Positions 10,928 through 23,484 are shown, counted from the first letter of the stretch. The stretch is 64,000 bases of DNA from Rosa chinensis (GCF_002994745.2 NC_037090.1:11777501-11841500); one strand, 5' to 3'. Notes: a model not told the origin generated them from the letters alone. Made by a program: numbers and translations.

Positions 10928-12442
10928 TGATTAATCTGAATATACAATTAAATAAGTACAGCCTATGAAGATGTGATTATTGCTATGAAAGAGGCTTTAT
11001 TTAGTGGTCACTGACTCACTGGTAAGGATGCTTTTGATAATGACAGACTAGCTACCTAGGTCATCCTCCATTTGAATTCGTAAGGAGCCAATTGCTAAGT
11101 ATGTAATTAAAAGGGGATGTTCTTTTTCCCTAAACTGCATGATCGATTATATTATTCCTTACATGAACTATAGGTACGAAACTGAGGCGCAAAATCATCA
11201 TATATGCTGCTGGCACTAGTTGCAATCGTCGAATCAAAGAAAGTTAATGAGTAAGAGAAAGAATGCTTTCTATTATCGCTTTGCCAGTAAGCTTTGCACT
11301 AAGTTGGTTTGTGGATGGAATCATATTCTATTTGGTAAACTGGAGCAGCTTCTGTCTGAAGTTTTCAATCTAATAATCTCTGCCGAAAGGCCCCGAAGAG
11401 GCTAAGACATAGAATACTATTAATATAACCCGTCTGTTAGGTGAAATAATATCACAAATTAGAGTACTAAGCGAACGATTTAAAACTTACTGTTTCTGTT
11501 CCGGTGCGGCCTCGATCACCAGTCAAATGTAAAGCTATTGTCTTAGCAAAATCATAGAACACGGCCACAATAATGAAGATATGAACAGCAAGAAGATCGA
11601 ATCGGCAGAAAATACTGACCTACAGCGAGAGAAAACCCTAGGAGAGGACACATTAAAGTAAAATATTATCTGCTTCTGGATCTCTTGGCACAGCACATTG
11701 TTGGCAGATATTCGAGATCGGGGGGGATTGATATGGAGGCTTCAGTTGGGACCAATCACCATGCTAGTGCTGTCCTTTTCATCCCACTCTGTCACTCTGA
11801 TATGCATGCGTTGAAATTGAGCATCCATGAATTTTATGGGCCTGCTGTAATAATTTACAAAAAAAAAGACTAGTCTTTTGGAATAGCCCGATCAAGCAAA
11901 GCCATCCACAAATGGAAACACAAGCCCAAAATACTAGAAAGAGGCTTTTATGTAAAGAGTGTTGGACTGGTTTTTCTTGTCCTAATTTCATGTGTTTTGG
12001 AAAAACTTATTTAGATCAAAGTGCCCTCACCCTCAAGGGTTCTTCTTCAAATTTGAAAGCAAGGTCTTCAAATTTGATGCGTACATTAGCTAAAAGTAGG
12101 GTGGCACAGTAAGCGGAAGATTTTGAATCGGACCGGATTGGCTAGTTTGGTTTGGTTTTTTACTACTACAAACTTTCACACCAGAACATTGCATTCCCAT
12201 AAGGCCAGTACTAACCCTACTTGAAACAAACTGATTTCATCGCTCTTTCTCATGGATTTTCATTGACCTAGAGGGCCTGTTGCTCATAATTATGACTCTA
12301 ACAGATGCAAAGTGTTGAGACATAAAAGAGAACAAATTATTATCATTATATTGTTTTTATCTCTATAATAGAATTGTTTAGAGTAAAACGTGCTTCTCTT
12401 GGATAACAATTCGTCGTTCCTATATTATTGTATTCTCACAAT
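10928..12442. other. Intergenic stretch with one possible minus-strand exon
   Basis: On the minus strand, 11491-11619 is open for 43 codons between a consensus acceptor (CTGTAG) and a donor (GTAAGT). It would encode a hydrophobic piece containing LLAVHIFIIVAVFYDFAK. I cannot name it, and no partner exons are found. The remainder shows no supported gene; ORFs at 11220-11405 and 11685-12112 look random. Confidence 0.25.
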
Positions 12443-12540
12443 GTAATTGTTGGAATTTTAGGTGATATTTCAAAATACACAACTATATGCTGGAAAGTAT
12501 TTGCCTTATTTTCTAAATGCGTCAATTTAAGTTTTAGAGT

Positions 12541-13662
12541 AGAAAATAATTTGGAGTTGAATTCGGTTCAAAGTTTACATCTGTTGGACCAAATAGGAGG
12601 CCTCCAAGCAGTACGGAGCGACCTCGAGAGTGCGAAACCTAAGGTTTCGTGTGGCGGCAGCGACCGTGCGGTGTCCAGACCAGGGCGACGGCGAGAATAC
12701 GGAGCAGATCCTTTCTTGGCGACGTCGGATTCTGGCATGGGGATTGTTTCGAAGGCCCATTTCAAGGCGGTGCGGGTCCGATTCGAGGTGGATTTCTGCT
12801 TAAGCTTTCGAGGGCGAGGTGTGTTTCGATCCAGTGGTGACGGGCTCCATTCGCTGCGGCTTAAGGTTGTGGAGGTGAGGGTGGATCAAGGCTTCGGGTT
12901 CGATTTTCTTCTCTGATCCGTGGTGGTGCTGGGCTTATTCTCGGAGGTTCACTGATTTCCGCCAGAGGCTCGACACCACTTGTTGCTTTCAGATCGGAGG
13001 TCGAGGTCTCGGCTTTTAGGCGGAGCAGGTGCCTCTGTTGATCGCTCTTTGCTTTTGGGTTAAACTCAAGGAGGACCCAGCAATGGTGGAGGAGCGATGG
13101 AGGCCGCCAGAATGGTGAAAGGCGCGGCTGCCTTCCGAGAAGGTTGGGATGGCCTAGGCGGTGTGAGAAAGTTGGATTTTGGCAGTGGGCTTGGGCCTCC
13201 ACCTTGCTGGGTTGTGTTGTGCAGCCTAGTGAACTAGGTCTAGTTTTGGGCCCAGCTCTCCTTTTTTTTTTCACCTAGTTTGGGCTGGTCTGGGCTTTTA
13301 AGGAGGTAGTCTTTTGGGTAGTCTAACCCTATTTTGTCTCTTGGATGTTACCGTGTGACTATGTTGATTGGTTGCGACGTACACCATATGGGTCTTAGGC
13401 GTCAACATGCTCAAGACAGTGGTTCCATCTTCGGGATAGGGTGGGGTTAGGGATTTATTTTCTTGTTTTATTTTCTGCAGTTCCTTTAGGTTTTAGTTTT
13501 GTTGGCTAGTAATAATTTGGCTGCTTTGGGCAGTTTGTATTCTGCTTTGTGCAGACCTGATCATTGATTTGTATTATGAGAGTTTTTCGAATCCCTCTAG
13601 ATTGACGCTGTGACGTCGTTGAAATATATGGAGCTTGACTCCGTTTCCCTAAAAAAAAAAAA
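12541..13662 (+). mobile_element. Poly(A) retroposon inserted in the 5' LTR
   Basis: The insert has an A tail at 13651-13662 and is flanked by GTTTTAGAGT at 12531-12540 and 13663-13672. The uninterrupted sequence is seen in the 3' LTR near 20424. Its 5' half is GC-rich; its 3' half shares the motif GTACACCAT...TCTTAGGCGTCAA with the retroposon at 30156-31156. The structure is that of a LINE-mobilised, LINE-derived or chimeric sequence. ORFs within it (for example 12428-12916) run across the junction and are not gene-like. Confidence 0.82.
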
Positions 13663-13984
13663 GTTTTAGAGTTGTAAATTTCCGTTTTGCTTTTAGAGAA
13701 TTTATTGGGGATTATAAATTAAGAATTGACTCATATTAATATATAGGGGAAATGATCATTTACCCGATTTTAGGCTAAAAATTGCCCACATGCTCCACCA
13801 ACTGTTTTTTAACCCCATTTACCCAAAACATTCTTTTTTATTTTTTTTGAGACTTTTTTGCCCTCTCCTTCTTTTTCACTTAGAGGGAGAAGTCATCCTC
13901 CACCTTGCAGGCCTCCGGTGACCAGTGGCAGTGCGCCGGCGACCGAAATCAGGTGACTGTGACCTGAATCCGGCGACCGGTCCC

Positions 13985-14215
13985 TAATAATATCCAGTAA
14001 CCATATTATTGCCCCCAGTAATCATATTATTGCCCCCCAATAATCATATTATGGCCTCCCAAAAATCATATTATTGTCGTCCAGTGAATTGTATGAACTC
14101 CCAAAACCAAAATGAATACACTACAGGCACAATTGATCAATTTATAATCATATTATTGGCTCCCAATAATCATATTATTGCCTTCCAATAATCATATTAT
14201 TGCCCCCCAATACAA
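13985..14215. repeat. Repeats with a near-palindromic AATAATCATATTATT core
   Basis: At least seven copies of an ATAATCATATTATTG core separated by C-rich linkers (GCCCCCCA, GGCTCCCA and so on), in two clusters split by about 70 bp of unrelated sequence, inside the Pack-MULE. Confidence 0.8.
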
Positions 14216-14802
14216 AGTCCAATGTCTCTACTGCCTCCCAATAGACCACCAAAAATGCACTTTTTTGTAGGATTCACAGATAATTTGACTTTAATACACA
14301 GAAAACAACATGTAACTTATCAAAACACCACACTATAGTGATCCATGTCCCTCGTATCAAAGTCTACTGGGGGCCAATAATGTGTCTACTGCCCCCCAGT
14401 AGACCATCAAACAAACCCCACAGTTACATTGCAATGTCAGATTACTTACATTGTTGAACAGATAGTAGATCATTGGCCTCCAATCCAATAGACAATAAGA
14501 AAAAAAAATGTTATTCCTTGCCAAAAAAAAGAACTGAACAACAATACTTAAAAAAAAAAAAAAACGCAGCAGCCGGAGTAATCCATGTCACTCCTCCGGC
14601 GACACCAGCAGCGCCGTCGCTCGGCCGCCTGGGATATGCAAAGAGAGGTGCAATGTCTCTGCGGCCGAGCACAAGAACCGAGGTGAGGAAGAATTCTTAC
14701 AAGTCGGGGGTGGGCGCCGACGTTCCTATCCGACCCAAATTCCCACATCGGGACCAGCGCCTCCTGGAGCTTCCAGCACGAGCAGCAGCGACTGGGACGA
14801 TG

Positions 14803-15070
14803 GGCTTTGACGGTGGGCTCGAGGTTGGCGAAGATTACGCCTGGGACATGCTTGCAGGCACCGATCTCGGAGAATAAGATGGTGGGCTTTGACGGTGGGC
14901 TTGAGGTCGGCGAAGATTACGCCTGGGATATGCTTGCCGGCACCGATCTCGGAGAATAAGATGGTGGGCTCAAGTTCGGCGAAGATTACGCCTGGGACAT
15001 GCTTGCCTGCACCGATCTTGGTGAAGATGGTGCTGAAGGCGTCGTGGCTCGGCATCTGGCCGTCCGGCTG
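14803..15070 (-). pseudogene. Captured alpha-tubulin exon fragment, partly triplicated
   Basis: Read on the minus strand from 15070, the frame gives [18 protein letters not shown] followed by [18 protein letters not shown]. This corresponds to the N-terminal region of alpha-tubulin, whose conserved hallmark is TGAGKHVPR...DLEPTV. The GAGKH...LEPT segment then recurs twice more (start-to-start spacing 69 and 82 bp), with the last copy out of frame. No start codon, no GTP-binding loop and no C-terminal part are present, so it cannot make tubulin. It lies within MULE ends, as captured host exons do in Pack-MULEs. Confidence 0.8.
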
Positions 15071-15948
15071 GGGGGGAAGGGGGAGAGAGAGAGAGAGAGA
15101 AATCGGTGAAGGGGAGAGAGAGAGAGATTAAAATGAGGGTAATTATGTCAGTTGAAGTTAGATTGGGTAAATGGGGTCAAAAAACTCTTAGTGGAGCAAG
15201 TGGGCAATTTTTAGGTTAAAATTGGGTAAGTGGTCACGGCCCCAAATATATATTTATCATGATCATAACCTATCTTATATATAATTGTTTCATACATGGG
15301 GTTATATTGTTTACCAATTTTGTATCCCCCTCTATTATCATTCATTCTCTTTATGATTTGTATAATTATACTAGCTAGCAACTCCTTTATAAGCCAAAAC
15401 ACCACTTGCTCCACTGCGACGCATATTCTTTATCTTTCATCATCTCTTTCAAAATCAATCTCTCTCTCTCTTTACTGAATTATTTTCTTGTCGTAAAGTT
15501 TTGAGAGTTTTACTATTTTACGTCTTGTCAAAGGAAAGAATCAAGCAGTTCTACGATCCAAGTTTGCGAGTGTACGCTTACAAGGATTAACGGTTGTTGT
15601 ACCCTAGAGGGTAGGGCGCTACAAACCTGCTACACCGAGACATTGTCTCCGAGGAGCGAAATCTACTCTTAAGGGCAGTGATTACACGCCTCAATCTTAA
15701 ACTCTTTTCGAGTAATGTGTCATTCAGAAGAGATGAGTTCTATAATCCTTGTTATTTAATCTATCACGACAATAATATTATGATTATTATTTGTTATTAA
15801 TATATTGTATTTTTTAGATCTTGTAGGAGGTGCAATCTGGTAATGGAAGTAGCATCCATCGACCAAATTTTCCAACAATCTTAAGAGTAGATTTCCGTTG
15901 CTGGATGTTTCCTTGTGGAATGCTTAAACATGAAGATAAATCTTTTAT

Positions 15949-16362
15949 GGGCTAAATACTGGTTACTACCTTGTGGTTTAGGTCCAAGATCAATTCAGTT
16001 CCTGGACTTCTAATTTCATCAAAAACACCCATGCACTTTTAATTTTGATCTAATAGGTCCAATTCGTTAATATTTGTTATGGGTTCAAGTTATAGTTGGA
16101 TTATTTGTTGAAAAACTACATATTTTTAACAGTAGGACTCACTCATAAATTGACTAGAGGTGGTCTGCAGACACTACATCATAAAACATATGCCATATAT
16201 GAGCCACATTAACAAGTTAAATAACTCAATTATCATAAAACTAACAAATTGGACTTATTAGATCAAAATTAAAAGTGCAAAGGTGTTTTTGATGAAATTA
16301 GAAGTACAGGGACTGAATTGATTTTGGACCCAAACTATAGGGTAGTAATATGTATTTAGCCC
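15949..16362. mobile_element. MULE-type MITE inside the LTR element
   Basis: Long inverted repeats (left GGGCTAAATACTGGTTACTA; right end TAATATGTATTTAGCCC) and a perfect 9-bp target duplication ATCTTTTAT at 15940-15948 and 16363-16371. The inner repeats (AATTTCATCAAAAACACC and its reverse) are related in layout to the MITE at 7720-8115. Confidence 0.88.
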
Positions 16363-16581
16363 ATCTTTTATTCATTGAGTGAACATAATTCTATGTCATT
16401 AAATATACTACTTTTAGTTCCGAGAATTGAAAAGAACTACTGAAATTTTCATTTGAGAATGGAGGATCACTATATCTTGAATTATATTTATGAATTAGTT
16501 GTTTCTTTTTGCAATAGGAACCGTTTGATTTGGAATTATATGTGATTAGTGGGCTTTTTATTGAAGTACTGATTGCACTTT

Positions 16582-17872
16582 TTTTTTTTTAGGGGAAAGA
16601 CGACAAACTATATTAAGTGAAATTGAAAAGTACATGGATTGATGCAAAAACATCGAAAGAAAAACAATAAAGCATAACAAGATGCACAAACGCATCTATA
16701 AAGTAGGAAAATAATAAAGGATAGCAAGACGCGCAGGCGCATCTAAAATTAAAGGTAACCATGTGACTTGATGTCGAACGACATCGCTGCACTGCATATG
16801 TCACGAGAGCAGTGTAAATATAGGAGTAACCGTAACCGTAACCGGTGATATGATCACCTAGAAGAGGTGATTCGCTCACCGGGAGTTCGAAAGTAACCGA
16901 GGGTGTCAAAAATTCGAAAATTAGCAAACGAACTCCCAAGAACAAGAACAAATACCAGATCAATCTGAGCAGCTGTCTCGGATCCAAGATCCGGATTTGA
17001 ATACTACCTGGATCCCAAATGCAAATCCAAATTCGGCCCGAATCCAAAATCAAGTCTGACGGGTCAAACTTGACAAAGGCCTAAACCCAACTTAATCTGA
17101 TCTGGGCACCCAAGCATTTGGGCACCCTGGCTTCATCCCGTCGACCAACCGCCCTTCCAGATCTGCCACGCCAAGCGCCATCACCCAGGCCACCAGTCGT
17201 ACAGCCCCATCTGAGATCTTTCCACCCTTGGAGCCCCAAGCTGGCACCTGACTGCCTCACCGCTGTCCCACTCCTGAGCCGGAACATCACACCACCATCA
17301 CCCACGGACTGCTGCACAGTCGTCGGTCTCTGGCTTGAAATCTCCTGCCATGAACTCCCTCTTATCCGATCTGGGAGCCAAAAACCAGAAAAGAAATCCG
17401 ACTCCCATCCACCTGAAGGCTGAGGTGAAAGCCTTCCTATCTCGATCCCCTCCCACAGCCCTACTACCAGAGATTCCAAGAAGTGACGGCCAAGATTCCA
17501 AGAAGTCGTCAAAGTCCCTGGATCCCAGATCCGGATCCGACCCAAAACCTCAGATTTCCCATTGGAATGTTGCCAACCACCTACCCAGATCGAACGCAGC
17601 CTGGGATGCCAAGATGTAGAGATCTGAGAGAGAGGGAGCACATCGCAATCCGCCGCCTCAGCAGTAGTCAAAGACCACGCCTTTGAAACGAAAAAACTGG
17701 AAGAAAAGAATAGACGGTTTGCCCCGCACTCGAGGTATACGACACCAAAGGAGGAGCCGACATTGATCGCCATCGGAGATGGAGAAAGTTGCAGAAACGT
17801 CCCCCCATCAGGGTGGCGTTCTCTCAAACCCTAGAGAGGTCCACGGTATCATTCAACAACAAAGTGCTATAT
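16582..17872 (-). mobile_element. Poly(A) retroposon, minus orientation
   Basis: A T run at 16581-16590 is the reversed A tail. The 15-17-bp target duplication AGTACTGATTGCACTTT lies at 16565-16581 and 17873-17889. The interior is GC-rich. In the minus sense it starts with a TCTAGGGTTTGAGAGA-like leader and an open frame (17827-17081) of low-complexity protein with no known domain. It is probably a LINE-derived, non-autonomous or 3'-deleted sequence. Confidence 0.8.
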
Positions 17873-18573
17873 AGTACTGATTGCACTTTAATCATGCATT
17901 AAGTTTCAGTTATATTTTATTTGCTTATGGCTTATGATCGTTAAGTTTCTGCCTATAGATTTAAATTACTCAATTGCATTCATTCCTTTCTTTGAGGTCC
18001 TGGTTGTCCGTTGAAAAACAAAACCGTTTTACAGTCGTACAATTATTGTTTTGCTCAAGATGATTTTTTCTTTTAATACTACTCATGTTGCACAGTTATA
18101 GTTACATACTTGATCTTGTTATAATTTAACATCTTTTTTTTTTTTTGAAAGGAACATCTTTTAATATATGTTATAATGTTAAAGTATATATTTTAATTGT
18201 CAATGGGTTTTCAGTTTGCATTTGAATGTTGATCCTATAATGTGCATTTTTCAGTTAGTAATGCATGGTGTAATAATGATTTAAGTTGTGTGCTACTATT
18301 AATTTTAGTTTAATTTGCATTCACTTCATTGTTCATTGCATTATGCTGTAGCTTGAAAACTAACCGTTTTGCACATTTAGTTTTCTATGTCAATAGCTAT
18401 ATATAATATCATTTTACTATTTTCGTACCATTTATTGTGCATCATTGTTATCAATCTTATGATTTAGCAAGCGTTTTTAATTCTCTGTTATATGATTTGA
18501 ACCATAATGATTTTCTATGCATTAAAATATTTTTTTTACTGTTATAACTCAAAAAGTTGTTCTTTAATTTGTT

Positions 18574-19456
18574 GTTGCCTTTGGAATACGTCACTTCAAA
18601 ATATTTTCCTCAAAGAAAAAAAAATTGTAATGTTGCATTTGGATTATTGTTTCTTTGGAAATAATAAAGTTGTTGCCTCTCAATATTTCCATTGCCTCTT
18701 GATTCAGATGATGCCTCGGTTGCCTAAAAAAAAAAAGTGTTATCGTGAATAATTCATTGAGAAATTATTTGTCAGTTTTACATTGACGGTTGCCTTTGGT
18801 AATTTAAAGCCATGGGATATTAATCGGAAAAACGTTGCCTTATAATTTAGCTACAAGCTAGTAGGGGTTGCCTCGATATTCAAATGGTAATGAACATGGT
18901 TGCCTCGAGAATTTGGTAAATAGTTGCTTGATTATATATTATCAGTGCTTCCAGATTACTGGATATAATGTAGTCAACAAGTCTCTAAACATGGTTGCCT
19001 AGCCATGGAAGGAGTCAATATTATTACCACAATTATATATTGCTGCTTACTACGATATTTTCTTGGATGATTAGCTTAGTATGTTGCCTTAAAGGTTTTG
19101 GGTTGCCTTTCGAATTTTTGTTGCCTTTTGGTCAATGTTGCTTCAAAACAAATAAATATATGCACTTTACATTTGTTGACACCTCGATATTGTCCGTTAC
19201 ACTGATGCCCTAAAAAAATGTCTCATTGATTACTGTCTTCGGTTTATGCTTTGAGAAAATGGACATTTGATGTACCTCCATGATCAAATTTAATTTTGAT
19301 CAAGAATAAAGAGACATTTGATGGCTCCAAATGTGGGGGTGACTAAGGTATCCGAAGTCACGAAATCGGTAAATAATGTTGCCTATTAAATTCTCAAGTC
19401 CTTGACATGCGAAGATTCGTTGCCTAAATATATCTAGCTTGATATTATCTTGCCTA
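18574..19456 (+). repeat. Irregular array of GTTGCCT heptamers
   Basis: At least twelve exact GTTGCCT copies occur, for example at 18574, 18672, 18719, 18789, 18834, 18867, 18899, 18994, 19083, 19102, 19378 and 19419. Near-copies (ATTGCCT, TTTGCCT, CTTGCCT, GATGCCT) lie between them. Spacing is irregular (19 to about 270 bp) and intervening sequence is not repeated, so it is not a normal tandem repeat. It lies in the non-coding interior of the 12448-21133 element. Confidence 0.85.
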
Positions 19457-20327
19457 TATGTATGAGCTAGATAGACTAAAAAATGTGGGGGTCAAGAAAA
19501 AACAAGAAAAATAGGCTCTTATATTTAAATGAGATTGGATAACTAAAAATCCAATGAAGATTACTTATTGTTGAGATTATTCAATAAGTTTTGTAGGTCA
19601 GAGTTGATTTTGGCCAATACTCTGATAAAATCACTAGACTAAAGGCCTAAGTTAGTGGTTAATACATCGAGGGGAATAAGATTATGCCTATAACAAAGGT
19701 CAAGAGTGATGGTAACCTAACCTATGTGAATGGCGATCCCAGGAAGTAGGTTCATGTGGGTAATAACAAGTCACTTGTTGATCAATGACGCACTATCAAA
19801 TTAAAACTTTGAGTCGATCCCTATGATGCATAGATAGTGCTTTAACTGGAACGTATAAGGATGAACTTTATTTTTAATGAGTACCATAGCTAGCCCTTAA
19901 ACTTGGGTGGCGTGCTAGATTCCAGGACACTCTTGATAGACTCACCTATATGAGTGTGGAAGTGGGGCCGTTTCCTATGAAACTTGGGCAAGTTTTCTAG
20001 AGCACTCATAAATATCCAGGTAGGGCGCATGGCCTACTCATGCTCACCCGCAGAACAAGCTTGATAGAGATTCAATGTGGATAGTAGCTCTCTGATTCAC
20101 ATTAAGAAATTATGGTTTATAGAAAATTTTATTTTCACCAAATTTCTGTGAGTCATGGCTAACTTATCCTATGGCTAGTTCATAGTCCAAAAGACACTAG
20201 TTCAAATGCATTGAATTCTCACTTTCTTTTGGCATATCCATTTTTTCAGATTCATCTAGTATATTTTCATTTTCACTTTGACGCATCCCGTTATTCTTAT
20301 GTCGGTAAACTTTCTTGTATTTTGAAT

Positions 20328-20338
20328 ATGTGGGGGAT
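20328..20338 (+). other. Polypurine tract of the 12448-21133 element
   Basis: ATGTGGGGGAT directly precedes the 3' LTR start TGTTGG at 20339. This is the plus-strand priming site and fixes the orientation. Confidence 0.8.
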
Positions 20339-21138
20339 TGTTGGAATTTTAGTTGATATTTCCAAATACACAACTATATGGTGGACAGTATTTGCGTTAT
20401 TTTCTAAATGCGTCAATTTAAGTTTTAGAGTTGTGAATTTCCGTTTTGCTTTTAGAGCATTTATTGGGGATTATAAATTAAGAATTGACTCATATTAATA
20501 TATATTTATCATGATCATAACCTATCTTATATATAATTGTTTCATACATGGGTTATATTGTTTACCAATTTTGTAACCCCCTCTATTATCATTCAATCTC
20601 TTTATGATTTGTATAATTATACTAGCTAGCAACTCCTTTATAAGCCAAAACACCACTTGCTCCACCGCGACGCATATTCTTTATCTTTCATCATCTCTTT
20701 CAAAATCAGTCTCTCTCTCTCTCTACTGAATTATTTTGTTGTTGTAAAGTTTAGAGAGTTTTACTATTTTACATTTTGTCAAAGGAAAGAATCAAGCAGT
20801 TCTAGGATCCAAGTTTGCGAGTGTACGCTTACAAGGATTAAATGTTGTTGTACCCTGGAGGGTAGGGTGCCACAAACCTGCTATACCGAGACATTGTCTC
20901 CGAGAGGCGAAATATACTCTTAAGGGCAGTGATTACACTCTTCTATGTTAAACTTTTCAAGTAATATGTCATTCTATAAATCCAAGAGATGAGTTCTATA
21001 ATCCTTGTTATTTAATCTATTATGACAACAATATTATGATTATTATTTGTTATTAATATATTGTATTTTTTAGATCTTGTAGGAGGTGAAATCTGGTGAC
21101 AGAAGTAGCATCCATCGACTAAATTTTCCAACAGTAAT

Positions 21139-23475
21139 TATATTATCAATATAATAATATCTTTCATACCAAATTTTAATAGGTTACCAGATCCGAATTT
21201 GGCTCTTACCACGCATCCTTCAACAAACCCTAGCCCCATTCACAAGCTTGAAATCTTATCTTGATTCAAGCAAGTTTTCAACCATATATCAAATTACCCC
21301 ATCGTGGTGGTGATATCAAAGCCACTTTTAGAGATAACTACGAGACTTGGAGATCACTCAAGTTCCTACTACACCCAAACAACAAGTTGTTGCCAGCATA
21401 AATCAGGATTGATACAAATGTTTCAATTATGGGTTGCGACATATACGATTGATTTGTTTGATGATGGGGATAGAGCTCTGCTAAAGAACAACATGGGTGC
21501 TGCATTTCACGAATTCATGGACAAGGCTACTTGTCCCTTGATTGTGGATACACGTGGTATGAGAGATAATTTTTGCGTTGATCTGTTTCCAACTGTTTCG
21601 GAACCCCTTACCCATCTTATTGTCATGAAATTGGAAGATATGACACTCAAAGTTGTAAAGATGGTCGTCTTTCACAATTGAAGCAGCAGGTCGGGCTACA
21701 ACCAAACAATTCCTTCGTGTTACGAGCCAAAGAAATTGTAAGATATGCGTAAGAGCTTTCCAGATCTCTCTATTACCGGGAAACCAACAAAAGTAAGAAT
21801 AGGAAGAGGAAAAGGATATCTTATGGGTTGGATTGCTCGTTTGTCTACAGCATTTGAAATGGATTGTTGAAGGATCTCGAACTCTTGAAGGTGGTTGAAG
21901 ATACATTTCTTATTCTCTCTTGGGGGGTTGCTCGATCGACAACGTATGTGTGGCAATGAAAACTGTTGTTGTTTTGCTCGAGATGTAATGGAGGGGTTGG
22001 GTGGTCTTCGCAGTGCTCTTGGTGGTGTTGCATTGGATGGCTGTTATGGGCTACAAGCCTACAAGCATGCTTGGGCACGGCGATTTTGGTGGTGCTGTTT
22101 TGTGAGGAATTATTCTTTGGTCTCGGAGTATCACGTGACACTAACATATGGTGGTCATAACTAATAATAGCACTCGATTGTGGTGGGGACCATGCAGGGA
22201 GATTAAAAAAAGAAAAGAAAATTTAATTTAAGAGACCAATGAGAAATCACTACGAGTCATATGAGCCAATAATATCCACCCGGACCACCACGTGTAGTAT
22301 AGTTTGCGACCATGTTATAATTTCCCCTGTTTCGTCAGTGCTGGAGACAAGCTTTCTTGGGCCTATTGGGCTGGCGTGCTCTATTTGGGGGTGGGATGGG
22401 GTCTTTGGGCTTCATAAGGAATGGGTCAGCTAGGTAGGGTTCGGTTGTGGATCCTCACTTGGCCCGCGGATCAATGGGCTGATGGTGGGCCACTCGTCTT
22501 GACGGAAAAAATCCTGGTCCATCTCGCATCTAGGCTTCTGAAAGCCAGGCCCGTATGTGTTGAAGGTCATGCTCGGTTTAGGGCTTTGAAGCCCATGGCC
22601 AGCCAGCCAAAGACTCGAAGAAGCTCGTTCGGCCTGGCCTGTAAGCCCGCAAATTAGTCTATGTGTAGTTAATTACACACACACAGATATATGTATATAT
22701 ATTCGACAATTCATGCACACACACACATACATATAGTTCTTCCCCGAAATGAAATACACACACATACATAATTAACTTACTTAAGTAAAAAGTTAAATGT
22801 AGATTTAATTGTTTGAAACTAGTAAATATAGGCCCGGTTAAACGAGGACTACTCGACGAGTCCGGTTTATAGGGACGGGATTGGATTTTGAAATTTATAA
22901 TGAAGTCTGGCCTGACCCAGGCCGTCATTATGTAAAAATGATGTAAGGACCGACCCGTTGATGCCCCATAAGCTCGGTCTTAGCTATAATTAAGGCTTTG
23001 TTAGCCTCTCTTGCTTACATACTATATACTGAATTGAGGAGATTTTTATACCACCACTATTGAGCTCATTAGAGGAACAAAATCTCACCTAAAGTTTGAT
23101 TTAGTTTCTGAATATTTGCATGGTTTGTGAGCTTACTGAAATAATTAAGCTTTAATGTCGAATGAGTGGTACTGTATAGCTATAATGAGTTTTTTACTTG
23201 CATACAAATTATTAGTAATGGAAAAGTGCAATTTTGCTTGAGTTTGAATGAATGATATGAATCTTTACTCATAAAAAAAAAAATTTTAATAAATAAATTA
23301 ACTTTTCTAACTATTGTAATGGTTATTAATTTTTGACTGTTCTCACAATTTACTTTTCCTCCTATTAATTGAATAATAGATTTCTATATTTTTTTTCTTG
23401 TTTAAATGAACAGTCACTTGCACAGAAAAAAAAAACAAAAAACAACAACAACAACAACATTGTTTCAACAAAAAG
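21139..23475. other. Intergenic, with an unrecognised ORF remnant and a dinucleotide repeat
   Basis: A plus-strand ORF at 21304-21681 (125 codons) includes MGAAFHEFMDKATCPLIVDT. I do not recognise it, and an overlapping frame reads DNYETWRSLKFLLHPNN, so it may be a frameshifted gene relic. 22675-22770 holds CA/TA simple repeats. 22420-22660 and 22830-22980 contain GGCCCG/GCCCGC-rich text typical of decayed hAT-type elements, without clear ends. No intact gene is supported. Confidence 0.3.
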
Positions 23476-23484
23476 ATACACATT

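Larger units (their letters stand above)
13746..15243. mobile_element. Pack-MULE inserted in the 5' LTR
   Basis: Inverted ends of about 80 bp (left ATTTACCCGATTTTAG; right, in reverse, CTTACCCAATTTTAA) enclose 1.5 kb. The 9-bp flanks are TAATATATA (13737-13745) and AAATATATA (15244-15252), one mismatch. The intact target is seen in the 3' LTR near 20500. The interior carries a tandem AT-rich repeat and a GC-rich region including captured alpha-tubulin pieces, which makes it a Pack-MULE. No transposase is present. Confidence 0.85.
12448..21133 (+). mobile_element. LTR retrotransposon without gag/pol, with nested insertions
   Basis: The 5' LTR (12448-15877, interrupted twice) and the 3' LTR (20339-21133) both begin TGTTGGAATTTTAG and end TTTTCCAACA. 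The 5-bp target duplication GTAAT is at 12443-12447 and 21134-21138. A polypurine tract TGTGGGGGAT precedes the 3' LTR, giving plus orientation. With the two insertions and their duplications removed, the 5' LTR is about 791 bp, matching the 795-bp 3' LTR. The 4.46-kb interior shows no gag, protease, RT or integrase, so it is a LARD-like non-autonomous element. No PBS to a tRNA I recognise follows the 5' LTR. Confidence 0.9.

Noticed and set aside
12861..13274. 137-codon minus-strand ORF
   Set aside because: Lies in the GC-rich part of a retroposon; proline/arginine-biased and without domain.
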